From: Streptomyces candidus | Lineage (GTDB): Bacteria; Actinomycetota; Actinomycetes; Streptomycetales; Streptomycetaceae | Length of the DNA: 64,000 bases | Assembly: GCF_014207445.1 (NCBI RefSeq) | Contig: NZ_JACHEM010000010.1 | Location: 186,001 to 250,000, forward strand | Reading direction: 5' to 3' | Part shown: piece by piece, positions 1-7,557 of the stretch | How the letters are laid out: every line of letters starts with the position of its first letter | Numbering within the stretch: position 1 is the first letter of the stretch | Notes under the pieces: model-generated | What the model saw: only the letters and a program-made list of their open reading frames with translations | The model's database searches: none | What the model was told of the DNA's origin: nothing | Made by a program: the position numbers and the translations under genes

Positions 1-1
1 C

Positions 2-469
2 GAGCCGGACTCGGGAACAGGCGGAGCCAAGGTCATCGATCTGATGGCCGCTCTGGAGAACAGCGTCCGCGCGGCCAGGACCTCCCGGGGCGAACACTCG
101 GACGGTGCGGAGGGCGAGGACGGACAGAACGCGAAGGTGACCGACCTCAAGTCCCGCAAGAAGACCTCGGCCCGGAAGCCGGCGCCGGACAAGACGGCCG
201 GCGCGACGACGCGGAAGAGGACCACGGCCTCCGGAACGAAGAAGACGGCAGCCAAGAAGACGACCGGTCCCAAGACGACCGGTACCAAGACGACCAGTAC
301 CAAGGCGACGGGATCCAAGACGACGGGGACGGCTGCCAAGGCGACGGCCAAGAAGCCGACGGCGGCGAAGAAGTCGACCGCGACGAAGAAGTCGACGGCG
401 GCGAAGAGTACGGCGACGAAGAAGGCCCCGGCCGCGAAGACCTCCGCAAGGAAGCGGGCGTCCGCCTGA
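2..469 (+). CDS. ku: Ku DNA end-binding protein, C-terminal part (5' truncated by window)
   Basis: Only the last 155 codons are present; the frame is open back to base 2, so the gene starts outside the window. The opening residues (KVIDLMAALENSVRAAR) match the end of the bacterial Ku core, which has the pattern DLMAALxxSV. Ku binds double-strand ends and recruits LigD for end joining. After the core comes about 100 residues of Lys/Ala/Thr repeats (KKTAAKKTT, TKKSTAAK, ending KRASA). This resembles histone H1 and the Lys-rich extensions of some actinobacterial Ku proteins, which are thought to strengthen DNA binding. The gene converges on the ABC genes; the 81 bases between hold only a short GGGACGGCGTCCC palindrome. 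Confidence 0.75.
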   Translation, partial: EPDSGTGGAKVIDLMAALENSVRAARTSRGEHSDGAEGEDGQNAKVTDLKSRKKTSARKPAPDKTAGATTRKRTTASGTKKTAAKKTTGPKTTGTKTTSTKATGSKTTGTAAKATAKKPTAAKKSTATKKSTAAKSTATKKAPAAKTSARKRASA

Positions 470-550
470 TCGGCGGGACGGCGTCCCGCACGCCCGTCGC
501 GCACCTCGCACGCCTGTCGCGCGTCCCGCACGCACCCCCTCGCCTCGCGG

Positions 551-2881
551 TCAGGCCTCCACGGCCGATCGCGGCACCTGATCGCCCCCCGGCCGTCGGC
601 CGCCCGAGTCGCCGACCGACGGAGCCTCGGACGACGCACTCCCGGGCAGCGCGCCTCCACGCGGTCCATCCCCGGGCGGCCGGTTCCCCGCGCCATCGGC
701 GGGCAGTGCCCCGGACGTCCCGCTTCCCTGTGCACCGTCCTCGGACGAGCCGCTCCGGCGCACCCCGTCCTCCGACGAGCGGCTCTCATACGTCCCGTCC
801 TTCGCCGACCCGCCCCCGCTCGCCCCGTTCCCGGCCGGCCTCCTGCTGTCCGACCAGGCCGACCAGAGCGTGGCGTACCGCCCGCCCGCGGCCACCAACT
901 CCTCGTGCGTCCCCGTCTCGACGACGCGGCCGTCGTCGAGCACCACGACCCGGTCCGCCGTCGCGGCCTGCGGCAGCCGGTGCGCGACCAGTATTCCGGT
1001 ACGACCCTCCAGCGCCCGCGTCGCGGCCGTCTCCAGGACGCGCGCGCCCGCGCTGCCCGCGTCCGCGGTGGCCTCGTCGAGGATCGCGATCGGCGGATCG
1101 GCGAGCACGAGGCGGGCCAGCGCCATCTGCTGGGCCTGGGTCACGGTGAGCCGGTGGCCCCCCTCGCCGACCGTCGTCGCCGTCCCGTCGGGCAGCGCGT
1201 TCGCCCATTCCAGGGCGCCGACCCGGTCGAGCGCGGCGCGCAACTCCTCGTCGGTGGCGCCCGGCCGGGCCAGCCGCAGGTCCTCGGCCAGCGGCCCGGC
1301 GAACACGTGGACCTCCTGGCTGATCAGCGTTACCGCCCGCCGTACGCCCTCGGGCCCCAGGTCCCGGGCATCGACGCCGCCGAGGGCCACCGTCCCGGAG
1401 GTCGGCCGGTGCACGCCCGCGATCAGCTTCGCCAGGGTGGTCTTGCCGGCGCCGCTCGCACCGACCAGGGCGACCCGCTCACCGCTGCGTATCTCCAGGT
1501 CGACGTCGTGCAGCACCGGATGCCCGGGTGCGTACGCGTGGCCGAGCGCGGAGACCCGTACGGAACCGTCCCCCGGCCGCGCGGCGGCACGGCCGTGCCG
1601 CGCCTCGCGCTCGTCCGCCAGTTCCGTCACTCCCACCAGGCGCGCCAGGCTCGCCCCCGCCGACTGCGCCTCGTCGATCAGGAACAGTGCCGCGTTGACG
1701 GGGTTGAACAGGCTGTGGAAGTAGAGGGCAGCCGCGGTCGCCGTGCCGATGCTCACGGCCCCGTCCTCGACGAGCACGAAACCGGTGGCCAGGACGGCGG
1801 CCAGACCGACGTACTCGGCGATGTTGAGCCGCGAGAAGAAACCGGAGACGAGCCGGATGCCGCGTACCGCGATGTCCACCGACTCCTGCGAGCGCTGCTC
1901 CAGCTCCCGCGTGTGTACGGAGTTCAGCCGGAACGCCCGCACGGTCCGCACCCCGCCCACGCTGTCCAGGAGCTGGTGCTGCAGGGCGCCCGCCGCCACC
2001 CGGTGCGCGGCGTACACGGGCGTGGAGCGCGGCAGGTACCACCGCACCGTCAGCACATGGATCGGGACCACCACCAGCACGGCGAGCAGGAACCGCCAGT
2101 CCAGCACCGCCAGCCCGACCAGCGTCAGAACGATGGTGAGGGCGGCGGTGCCGAACTCCGGCAGAGCCTGCCGCACCGCCTTCGCCATCAGCGCCACGTC
2201 CCCGGTCACCCGGGACGTCAGATCGCCCGAACCGGCCTTCTCCACGCGTTCGAGCGGAAGGTGCAGCGCGCGCTCGACGAAACGTTCCCGCAGCCCGGCC
2301 AGTACGGTCTCGCCGAGCCGCGCCACCAGCGAGGTGCCGACCGCGGTGGCGATGCCCCGCGTCACCGCGACGACGAGCAGCAACACCATCGGCAGCACCA
2401 GCGAACCCGCGCCCCGCCGCTCCACGACCAGGTCGACGATGCGGCCCAGCAGGGGAGCGGTCAGCAGGCCGATGGCCGTGCCGACGACCAGCACGGCCAG
2501 CGCACCCACCGCCGCGAGACGATGCCGCCGCAGCAGCACACCGACGGCGGCCCGGGTCTGCGCACCGGAGGCAACGGGCAGCAACTCCCGCGCAGGAGCG
2601 TGGAGTTCCTCGCCCCCGGGCGCGTCACCCGAGTCCGCGCATGCGTCGCCCGGACCGGCGCCCGGCTGTGCGCCACGCCGCCCGGGCGTCACGTCGCCGC
2701 TTCCGCAGCGCTCGGCGTCCGGCCCGGCGCGGCCGTTGTCCTGCGCCGTGCCCGCGCCCTTCTCCTCCGTCATGCCCGTACCCTTCGCCCTGCTCGTGCC
2801 CGTACCTGCCGCCGCACCCGGGGGCGTGGCGCTCCCGCCCGCACCCGCCGCCGCGTCCCCGCGTTCGCGTCCGTTCGTCAT
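551..2881 (-). CDS. ABC transporter, fused membrane and ATPase domains, partner 2 (776 aa)
   Basis: Half of a heterodimeric type IV ABC exporter. The ATG overlaps the stop of the upstream partner (ATGA). An Ala/Gly-rich N-terminal stretch of about 100 residues precedes six membrane helices and a nucleotide-binding domain. Seen in the NBD: intact Walker A (GASGAGKTT, near residue 475), intact Q-loop Gln, Walker B with catalytic Glu (IAILDEAT, near 597) and H-loop (VAHRL). The signature is degenerate (RLTVTQ instead of LSGGQ), as is the D-loop. The last 100 or so residues are Ser/Gly/Asp-rich low complexity. With its partner it would form one working and one dead ATP site. The iron box upstream suggests a role in siderophore or iron traffic, IrtAB-like or export; the substrate is unknown. 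Confidence 0.85.
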   Translation of the reverse strand: MTNGRERGDAAAGAGGSATPPGAAAGTGTSRAKGTGMTEEKGAGTAQDNGRAGPDAERCGSGDVTPGRRGAQPGAGPGDACADSGDAPGGEELHAPARELLPVASGAQTRAAVGVLLRRHRLAAVGALAVLVVGTAIGLLTAPLLGRIVDLVVERRGAGSLVLPMVLLLVVAVTRGIATAVGTSLVARLGETVLAGLRERFVERALHLPLERVEKAGSGDLTSRVTGDVALMAKAVRQALPEFGTAALTIVLTLVGLAVLDWRFLLAVLVVVPIHVLTVRWYLPRSTPVYAAHRVAAGALQHQLLDSVGGVRTVRAFRLNSVHTRELEQRSQESVDIAVRGIRLVSGFFSRLNIAEYVGLAAVLATGFVLVEDGAVSIGTATAAALYFHSLFNPVNAALFLIDEAQSAGASLARLVGVTELADEREARHGRAAARPGDGSVRVSALGHAYAPGHPVLHDVDLEIRSGERVALVGASGAGKTTLAKLIAGVHRPTSGTVALGGVDARDLGPEGVRRAVTLISQEVHVFAGPLAEDLRLARPGATDEELRAALDRVGALEWANALPDGTATTVGEGGHRLTVTQAQQMALARLVLADPPIAILDEATADAGSAGARVLETAATRALEGRTGILVAHRLPQAATADRVVVLDDGRVVETGTHEELVAAGGRYATLWSAWSDSRRPAGNGASGGGSAKDGTYESRSSEDGVRRSGSSEDGAQGSGTSGALPADGAGNRPPGDGPRGGALPGSASSEAPSVGDSGGRRPGGDQVPRSAVEA

Positions 2882-4605
2882 GCCAGCACCGCCGAGCGGT
2901 ACGACTCGTTCGCCGCGACCAGGTCCGGGTGGCGGCCCTCCGCGACGACGACGCCCCCGTCGAGGACCACCACCCGGTCGGTGACGGCCAGCAGGGCGGG
3001 GCTGGTGGTGACCAGGAGGGTGGTGCGCCCGCGCCGGAACTCCCGCAGCCGGGCGGCGATCCTGGACTCGGTGACCGTGTCCACGGCCGTGGTCGGGTCG
3101 TGCAGTACCAGTACGGGACGGTCCGCGGCGAACGCCCTGGCGAGCGCCACCCGCTGCCGCTGCCCACCGGAGAGCGACCGCCCGCGTTCGGTGAAGACGC
3201 TGTCGACGCCGTCTGGCAGGGCGGCGGCGACCTCGTCCGCGGCGGCGGCGCCCATGGCCTCGCCGACGGCGTCCGCGCCGACGGACGTTCCGGCCCGTAC
3301 GTTGTCGAGCAGGCTGCGCTCGAAGAGGTCCGCGTCGTGGTGTGCGACGAGGATGGACTGCCGTACGACGTCGGGACCGAGCGCGGTCAGCGGCGTTCCG
3401 TCGAGTTCCACCGTGCCCGCTTCGGGATCGCGTTCCCGCCCGAGGCACCGCAGCAGATCCTCCGCAGCCGCCGGGTCCCTGGCGACGACGCCGACGAGGC
3501 TGCCGGCCGCGACGTCGAAATCGACCCCGCGCAACGCCCCCTGCGCCACCCCGTGCAAGCGCAGCCTCCCCACGGTCGCACCACCGGCCGCGTCCACCCG
3601 TCGCGCCCCTGCCGCGCCCCCGGTCCCGGAGTCCCCCACCGCCGCCGGCGACCCCAGTACCTCCGCGATCCGCCCGGCCGACGCACGCCCCTGGGCGAAC
3701 TCCCCGTTCACGTACGTGAGCAGCTGGAACGGCCCGAGCAGGAACTGGGCGAGCCCCACAGCCGCCACCAGTTCGCCCACGCTGATCGTCCCGCGCATCG
3801 CGAGGTGCGCGCCGACCAGACCGATGGCCGCGATGAAGATCCCGGTCAGCGCGAGGATCGCACCGTCGTGCCACGCCCTGCTCCCTGCGGCCCGGAGCGC
3901 CGCCGCGAGCGAGTCCCGGCTGGTCCGCCGGTACCGGGCCACCGCGGCCGATTCCGCACCGATCCCCTTGAGCACCCGCAGCCCGGCGACCAGGTCCGCG
4001 GCCACGCCCGAAGCGTGCGCGGCCCGTTCCTGCTCGTCCTCGCTGCGCCGTTCCAGAGGCCGGCTGATCCGGTGCCCGAGCCACATCAGGGGCGGTATCC
4101 CGACCAGGACCAGCAGGCCCAGCGGCACCGAGATGCGCAACAGCGCCACCGCGCTGACGATCAGCCCGGCGACCGCGGACACGAAGTACGGCAGTACGCC
4201 CACCACCCCGCCCACCCGCTTCGCGTCCCCGGTGGCGACGGCGGTCAGCTCGCCCGGCAGCCGCCCCTTGTCCGCCCCGCCGCGCGGGTCGAGCACCCGC
4301 GCGCCGAGGTCGAGCCGCAACTGGTGGGCGGCCTGTTCACCGGCCTGCTCGGCGATCCTGGCGGAGGTGCGGTAGCACGTCGAGAGGACGAAGAAGAGCG
4401 CGGCCAGCACCAACAGCCAGCGGAGCAGGGCCCCGGAGGCCCCGGTGGCCACCGCGTCGTCGATGACGACGCCGATGACGACGGGCACCATCGCCTCCGA
4501 CCCCTGATGGCCCACGGCGAGCAGCGAGGCCGCCGCGACCTGCCGCCGCCGTCCTCCGATCGCCCTCCGGAGGACATGACTCCCCGCCGGTCCTGCGTCG
4601 CGCAT
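2878..4605 (-). CDS. ABC transporter, fused membrane and ATPase domains, partner 1 (575 aa)
   Basis: First gene of a two-gene operon. I chose the ATG at 4605 because GGGAG lies 6 bases upstream; the open frame extends further but crosses the promoter. Six predicted membrane helices are followed by an NBD that keeps a canonical LSGGQ (near residue 478). It has lost the rest: the Walker A position reads VVARDPAAAEDLL with no GxxGxGK, the Q-loop Gln is His, Walker B plus catalytic Glu read LVLHDP, and the H-loop His is absent (LLVTTSP). It therefore cannot hydrolyse ATP alone and should supply only the signature face to the downstream partner. Expression is likely iron-repressed through the box at 4692-4710. 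Transport direction cannot be told from sequence. Confidence 0.85.
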   Translation of the reverse strand: MRDAGPAGSHVLRRAIGGRRRQVAAASLLAVGHQGSEAMVPVVIGVVIDDAVATGASGALLRWLLVLAALFFVLSTCYRTSARIAEQAGEQAAHQLRLDLGARVLDPRGGADKGRLPGELTAVATGDAKRVGGVVGVLPYFVSAVAGLIVSAVALLRISVPLGLLVLVGIPPLMWLGHRISRPLERRSEDEQERAAHASGVAADLVAGLRVLKGIGAESAAVARYRRTSRDSLAAALRAAGSRAWHDGAILALTGIFIAAIGLVGAHLAMRGTISVGELVAAVGLAQFLLGPFQLLTYVNGEFAQGRASAGRIAEVLGSPAAVGDSGTGGAAGARRVDAAGGATVGRLRLHGVAQGALRGVDFDVAAGSLVGVVARDPAAAEDLLRCLGRERDPEAGTVELDGTPLTALGPDVVRQSILVAHHDADLFERSLLDNVRAGTSVGADAVGEAMGAAAADEVAAALPDGVDSVFTERGRSLSGGQRQRVALARAFAADRPVLVLHDPTTAVDTVTESRIAARLREFRRGRTTLLVTTSPALLAVTDRVVVLDGGVVVAEGRHPDLVAANESYRSAVLA

Positions 4606-4683
4606 GCGGATCTCCCACTGTGACGGCCATGTGCCCGGACGCCGGTCGTCCGGCGATCGGCCGAGGCCATGGTGCTGCCCCGT

Positions 4684-4714
4684 ACGATACGTTCGGTAAG
4701 CCTCACCTAAGCAA
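4684..4714 (-). promoter_or_regulatory. Iron box (DmdR1/IdeR type) inside the ABC operon promoter
   Basis: Bases 4692-4710 read TTCGGTAAGCCTCACCTAA, matching the actinobacterial iron box TTAGGTWAGSCTWACCTAA except at one position. On the minus strand a -10-like TATCGT (4684-4689) and a weak -35-like TTGCTT (4709-4714) flank it with 19-base spacing, so a bound regulator would cover the promoter core. The ABC start codon lies 79 bases further. The divergent SWIM gene starts about 100 bases away on the other side and might also be affected. Confidence 0.75.
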
Positions 4715-4808
4715 CTGGCTGCCGCCGGGACACCTTGAGGTGATGCAGTGCGGAACCCTTCGCTTCGCAAGGGCGAGGCCGGGCGGTCGCAGCCGTCCAT
4801 CCGCTTGA

Positions 4809-6500
4809 ATGGTCCGCGTGAAAATCTCCGTGGGCTTCAGCGAGGACGATCTGCGGCGCCTGTCCGGGCCCCGCTCCTACGAACGCGGCCAGGGCTATCG
4901 GGACGCCGTCAGCAGCCTGGAGGTGGAGGAGGGCCGATTCTGCGCACGCGTGCAGGGCACGGAGGTCTACGAGGTCGAGATCACCGCGGACGGCGCGGGA
5001 GCCCTGGCCGGCGCGTGCGACTGCCCGTACGGGCAGGAGGGGAACTTCTGCAAGCACTGTGTCGCGGTGGGACTGGCGGTCCTCCACCGGGCGTCGCACG
5101 TGCCGCGCCAGCGGTCGGCCGCCGCTTCCCGCACCCGAGGCCTCGCGCAGTGGCTGGAGTCCCTGTCCCGGGAGGAGCTACTGGCGCTGGTACGCGAACA
5201 GATCGAGCGGGACCGCGAGTTGCGCCGCCGCCTGGAACTGCGCGCGGCAACCGCTCGCCGCGACGACCCCGTCGTACGGGAGCGAGTCCTCGCCCTCCTC
5301 GATCCGGCGCCCTTCGCGAGCTACGGATACGTCGAGTACGCCGACGCCCACGCCTACGCCCGGCAGGCGGCCGAAGCCGTCACCGCACTGCGCACCCTGA
5401 CCGCCGACGGCCGGGCCGCGTCGGCCGTCACCCTGGCGCGCGAGGCGATGGCGGCGCTGCACCGTACGTACGAGGACATCGACGACTCCTCCGGGAGCGT
5501 GGGCTCCGTCGCCGAAGATCTCGCCGCGGCCCATCTGGAGGCCTGTCGGGCGGCACGCCCCGACCCGCTGGAGACAGCCGAGTGGCTGGCACGGCACCTG
5601 CTGGGCAGCGACTACGACGCTTTCGACACCGACCCGTACGACTACCGCGAGGTTCTCGGTACGGACGGCCTGGCGCGGCTGCGGCAACTGGCGGACCGGG
5701 CCTGGCGACGCAAGCCGTCCGGCTGGGCCGAGAAGTACCTGATGGAGCGGCTGGTGAAGTCCTCCGGCAACGTGGACGAACTGATCGCCGTCCACGCGGC
5801 AGACCTGTCCCCCACGGGCGACACTCACCTCACGATCGCCCGCGAGCTCGAAGCCGCGGGCCGCCCCGACGAGGCGCTGGAGTGGGCCGAACGCGGACTG
5901 CGCGAGCTGGCCGAGCCGCATCGCGGCGGCAGTGCGCTTGAGGACTACCTCTGCGAGCGCCACACCGCCGCCGGCCGTCCCGCCCGCGCGACCGCCGTGC
6001 GCCGGGACGGCTTCCGCGCCCGCCGCACCATCGCCGCCTACCGGCTGCTGCGCGAGTGCGCGCGAGCCGAGGGCACGTGGGAGCGCGAGCGCCCGGAAGC
6101 CCTGGAACTTCTCCGCGAGGACGCAGCCCGTTCCCGTCCCACCTGGTCCGGCGGCCCCGTGCTGATCGACGCCCTGACCGACGACGGCGACCTGGAAACC
6201 GCCTGGCAGGCCGCCACCGAAGCCACAGCAACCCCACGCCAGTGGCAGACCCTCGCCGACCTGGTACGCAAAGACCGCCCCGCCGAGGCGCTCCCGGTGT
6301 ACTGGCGTCTGATCGAACCCCTCAAGAAGATCACCGGCGACGCCAACTACCAGCAGATCGCCCGCCTGTTGCTCGGCGCCCGTGAGTGCCATCAGCGTCT
6401 GGGGACGGCGGGGGAGTTCGCCCGCTGCGTGACCGCGCTGCGGGCCGAGCAGAAACGCAAGCGCAACCTGATGAAGGTCCTCGATCAACACGGTCTGTGA
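4809..6500 (+). CDS. SWIM zinc-finger protein (563 aa)
   Basis: A SWIM motif (CxCx(n)CxH) is seen near residues 70-92: CDCPYGQEGNFCKHC. SWIM fingers bind zinc and are linked to DNA or protein binding. The remainder is helical and TPR-like, with repeated motifs such as LEAAGRPDEALEWAERGL and AGRPARATAV, resembling the uncharacterised SWIM proteins common in Streptomyces. Start: ATG at 4809 has no good ribosome site; GTG at 4818 (MKISVGFSEDDL) is an equally possible start. The gene is divergent from the iron-box ABC operon across 203 bases. A strong hairpin at 6591-6630 ends it. Specific function unknown. Confidence 0.75.
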   Translation: MVRVKISVGFSEDDLRRLSGPRSYERGQGYRDAVSSLEVEEGRFCARVQGTEVYEVEITADGAGALAGACDCPYGQEGNFCKHCVAVGLAVLHRASHVPRQRSAAASRTRGLAQWLESLSREELLALVREQIERDRELRRRLELRAATARRDDPVVRERVLALLDPAPFASYGYVEYADAHAYARQAAEAVTALRTLTADGRAASAVTLAREAMAALHRTYEDIDDSSGSVGSVAEDLAAAHLEACRAARPDPLETAEWLARHLLGSDYDAFDTDPYDYREVLGTDGLARLRQLADRAWRRKPSGWAEKYLMERLVKSSGNVDELIAVHAADLSPTGDTHLTIARELEAAGRPDEALEWAERGLRELAEPHRGGSALEDYLCERHTAAGRPARATAVRRDGFRARRTIAAYRLLRECARAEGTWERERPEALELLREDAARSRPTWSGGPVLIDALTDDGDLETAWQAATEATATPRQWQTLADLVRKDRPAEALPVYWRLIEPLKKITGDANYQQIARLLLGARECHQRLGTAGEFARCVTALRAEQKRKRNLMKVLDQHGL

Positions 6501-6590
6501 GCAGGAGCCACGAGCGGCTGGACCGTCCCCGTCCGGCGGACACTCGGAGGGACGACGGTCCGGACCACATGCAAAGCGCCGAGCGCAAAA

Positions 6591-6630
6591 AGCTGAGGGC
6601 CGGTCAGAAGAATCTGACCGGCCCTCAGCT
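6591..6630. terminator. Bidirectional intrinsic terminator
   Basis: Perfect 18-bp stem (6591-6608 with 6613-6630) and AGAA loop. It is preceded by AAAAA and followed by CACTTTTG, so it has a T-run on both strands. On the plus strand it ends the SWIM gene; on the minus strand it lies about 50 bases past the tRNA-Arg 3' end. Confidence 0.9.
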
Positions 6631-6680
6631 CACTTTTGCCCTATAAGTGCACTGACCTGCGATAACACCACACAGGTAAG

Positions 6681-6752
6681 TGCCCCCGGCAGGATTCGAA
6701 CCTGCGCACCCGGCTCCGGAGGCCGATGCTCTATCCCCTGAGCTACGGGGGC
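6681..6752 (-). tRNA. tRNA-Arg (anticodon CCG)
   Basis: The minus strand folds as a 72-nt cloverleaf. The acceptor is GCCCCCG paired with CGGGGGC plus discriminator A. The D-arm is GCTC/GAGC, the anticodon loop is CTCCGGA with anticodon CCG, and the T-arm is GCAGG-TTCGAAT-CCTGC. CCA is not encoded. It reads CGG, a common Arg codon at this GC content. A terminator follows at 6591-6630. It lies next to nrtL, an ArgS-like gene, on the opposite strand. Confidence 0.97.
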
Positions 6753-6782
6753 ATGTCGCGCGGTGTGTCGGCGACGTGGTGA

Positions 6783-6788
6783 ACCTTA
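6783..6788 (-). promoter_or_regulatory. Probable -10 for tRNA-Arg
   Basis: TAAGGT on the minus strand fits TANNNT, and transcription would begin about 25 bases before the tRNA 5' end. A TTCACG 19 bases upstream is a weak -35 candidate. Confidence 0.4.
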
Positions 6789-6921
6789 CCAGCTTCCCGC
6801 CGGTGCCCGTGAACGGATATCCGCACGCCACGCACGTCGGAGTCGCCCCGGCCGTCCGTCGGCATTTCCCCCGCACGGGGCGGAAGTGCGGAAAAGCCGG
6901 ACGCGGCAAGGGAGTCCGACC

Positions 6922-6927
6922 TACTCT
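6922..6927 (+). promoter_or_regulatory. -10 of a leaderless promoter for the receiver protein
   Basis: TACTCT (TANNNT) is separated by 6 bases from GTG at 6934. This is the spacing at which transcription starts on the start codon itself. There is no Shine-Dalgarno sequence, which supports a leaderless mRNA and fixes the start. Confidence 0.6.
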
Positions 6928-6933
6928 CGAAGG

Positions 6934-7473
6934 GTGTCGGGAGCGTTCGGCCGGGTCCTCGTCGTCGACGACAACAAGGTCATCCGGCAACTGATCAAGG
7001 TCAACCTCGAACTGGAGGGCTTCGAGGTCGTGACCGCCTCCGACGGTGCCGAATGCCTGGAGGTCGTGCACCGGGTCCGCCCGGACGTGATCACGCTGGA
7101 CGTGGTGATGCCCCGGCTCGACGGACTCAGTGCCGTCGCCCGGCTCCGGGACGATCCGCGGACCTGCCGGCTGCCGGTGGCCATCGTCAGCGCGTGCACG
7201 CAGGGAGAAGTCGAGAGCGGCCTGGCCGCCGGGGTGGACGCCTTCCTCTCCAAGCCCTTCGAGCCCGCCGAACTGGTACGGCTGGTGCGCAGGCTGGCGG
7301 GTCAGGAGGATGATCCGCCGTCCGACGACGGCGGGTACGGCGCCGGACACGGCACGGTGTTCAGGGGCGGGTACGAGGCGGGGCGCAGCGGCAGGTACGA
7401 CGCCGGGCACGCCCGGTGCGGCCGGGCCGATCCACGTCTGCACCCGGTGCCCGGAAGGCCGCCCGCCTCCTGA
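6934..7473 (+). CDS. Stand-alone response regulator receiver protein (179 aa)
   Basis: Residues 5-125 form a receiver domain: acidic pair DD near residue 12, phospho-acceptor Asp near residue 55 (VITLDVVMP), conserved Thr/Ser region (IVSAC) and Lys (FLSKPFEP). No DNA-binding or enzymatic output domain follows; the last 55 residues are Gly/Arg/Asp-rich and probably disordered. No kinase gene is adjacent. It probably acts through protein-protein contact, CheY-like, but the partner is unknown. GTG at 6934 is chosen because of the leaderless promoter 6 bases upstream; the longer open frame would include the promoter. Homologues sit at this position upstream of nrtL-lysA in other streptomycetes. 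Confidence 0.8.
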   Translation: MSGAFGRVLVVDDNKVIRQLIKVNLELEGFEVVTASDGAECLEVVHRVRPDVITLDVVMPRLDGLSAVARLRDDPRTCRLPVAIVSACTQGEVESGLAAGVDAFLSKPFEPAELVRLVRRLAGQEDDPPSDDGGYGAGHGTVFRGGYEAGRSGRYDAGHARCGRADPRLHPVPGRPPAS

Positions 7474-7545
7474 CGGACGCGCGGGAACGCCGCCCGCGCC
7501 GCCCAGATGCTGAAACCGGTTCGCGGGAGGGCCCCCCTTCTCGCC

Positions 7546-7551
7546 TAGGCT
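7546..7551 (+). promoter_or_regulatory. -10 of a leaderless promoter for nrtL
   Basis: TAGGCT followed by six bases (TGGCGC) and the GTG start at 7558 gives the same geometry as the neighbouring receiver gene. No ribosome-binding site is present. Confidence 0.65.
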
Positions 7552-7557
7552 TGGCGC

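Noticed and set aside
905..4375. Very long open frame on the plus strand opposite the ABC genes
   Set aside because: It is the antisense of two genes with clear transporter motifs; its translation is Arg/Pro/Gly-rich with no recognisable domain, as expected from GC bias.
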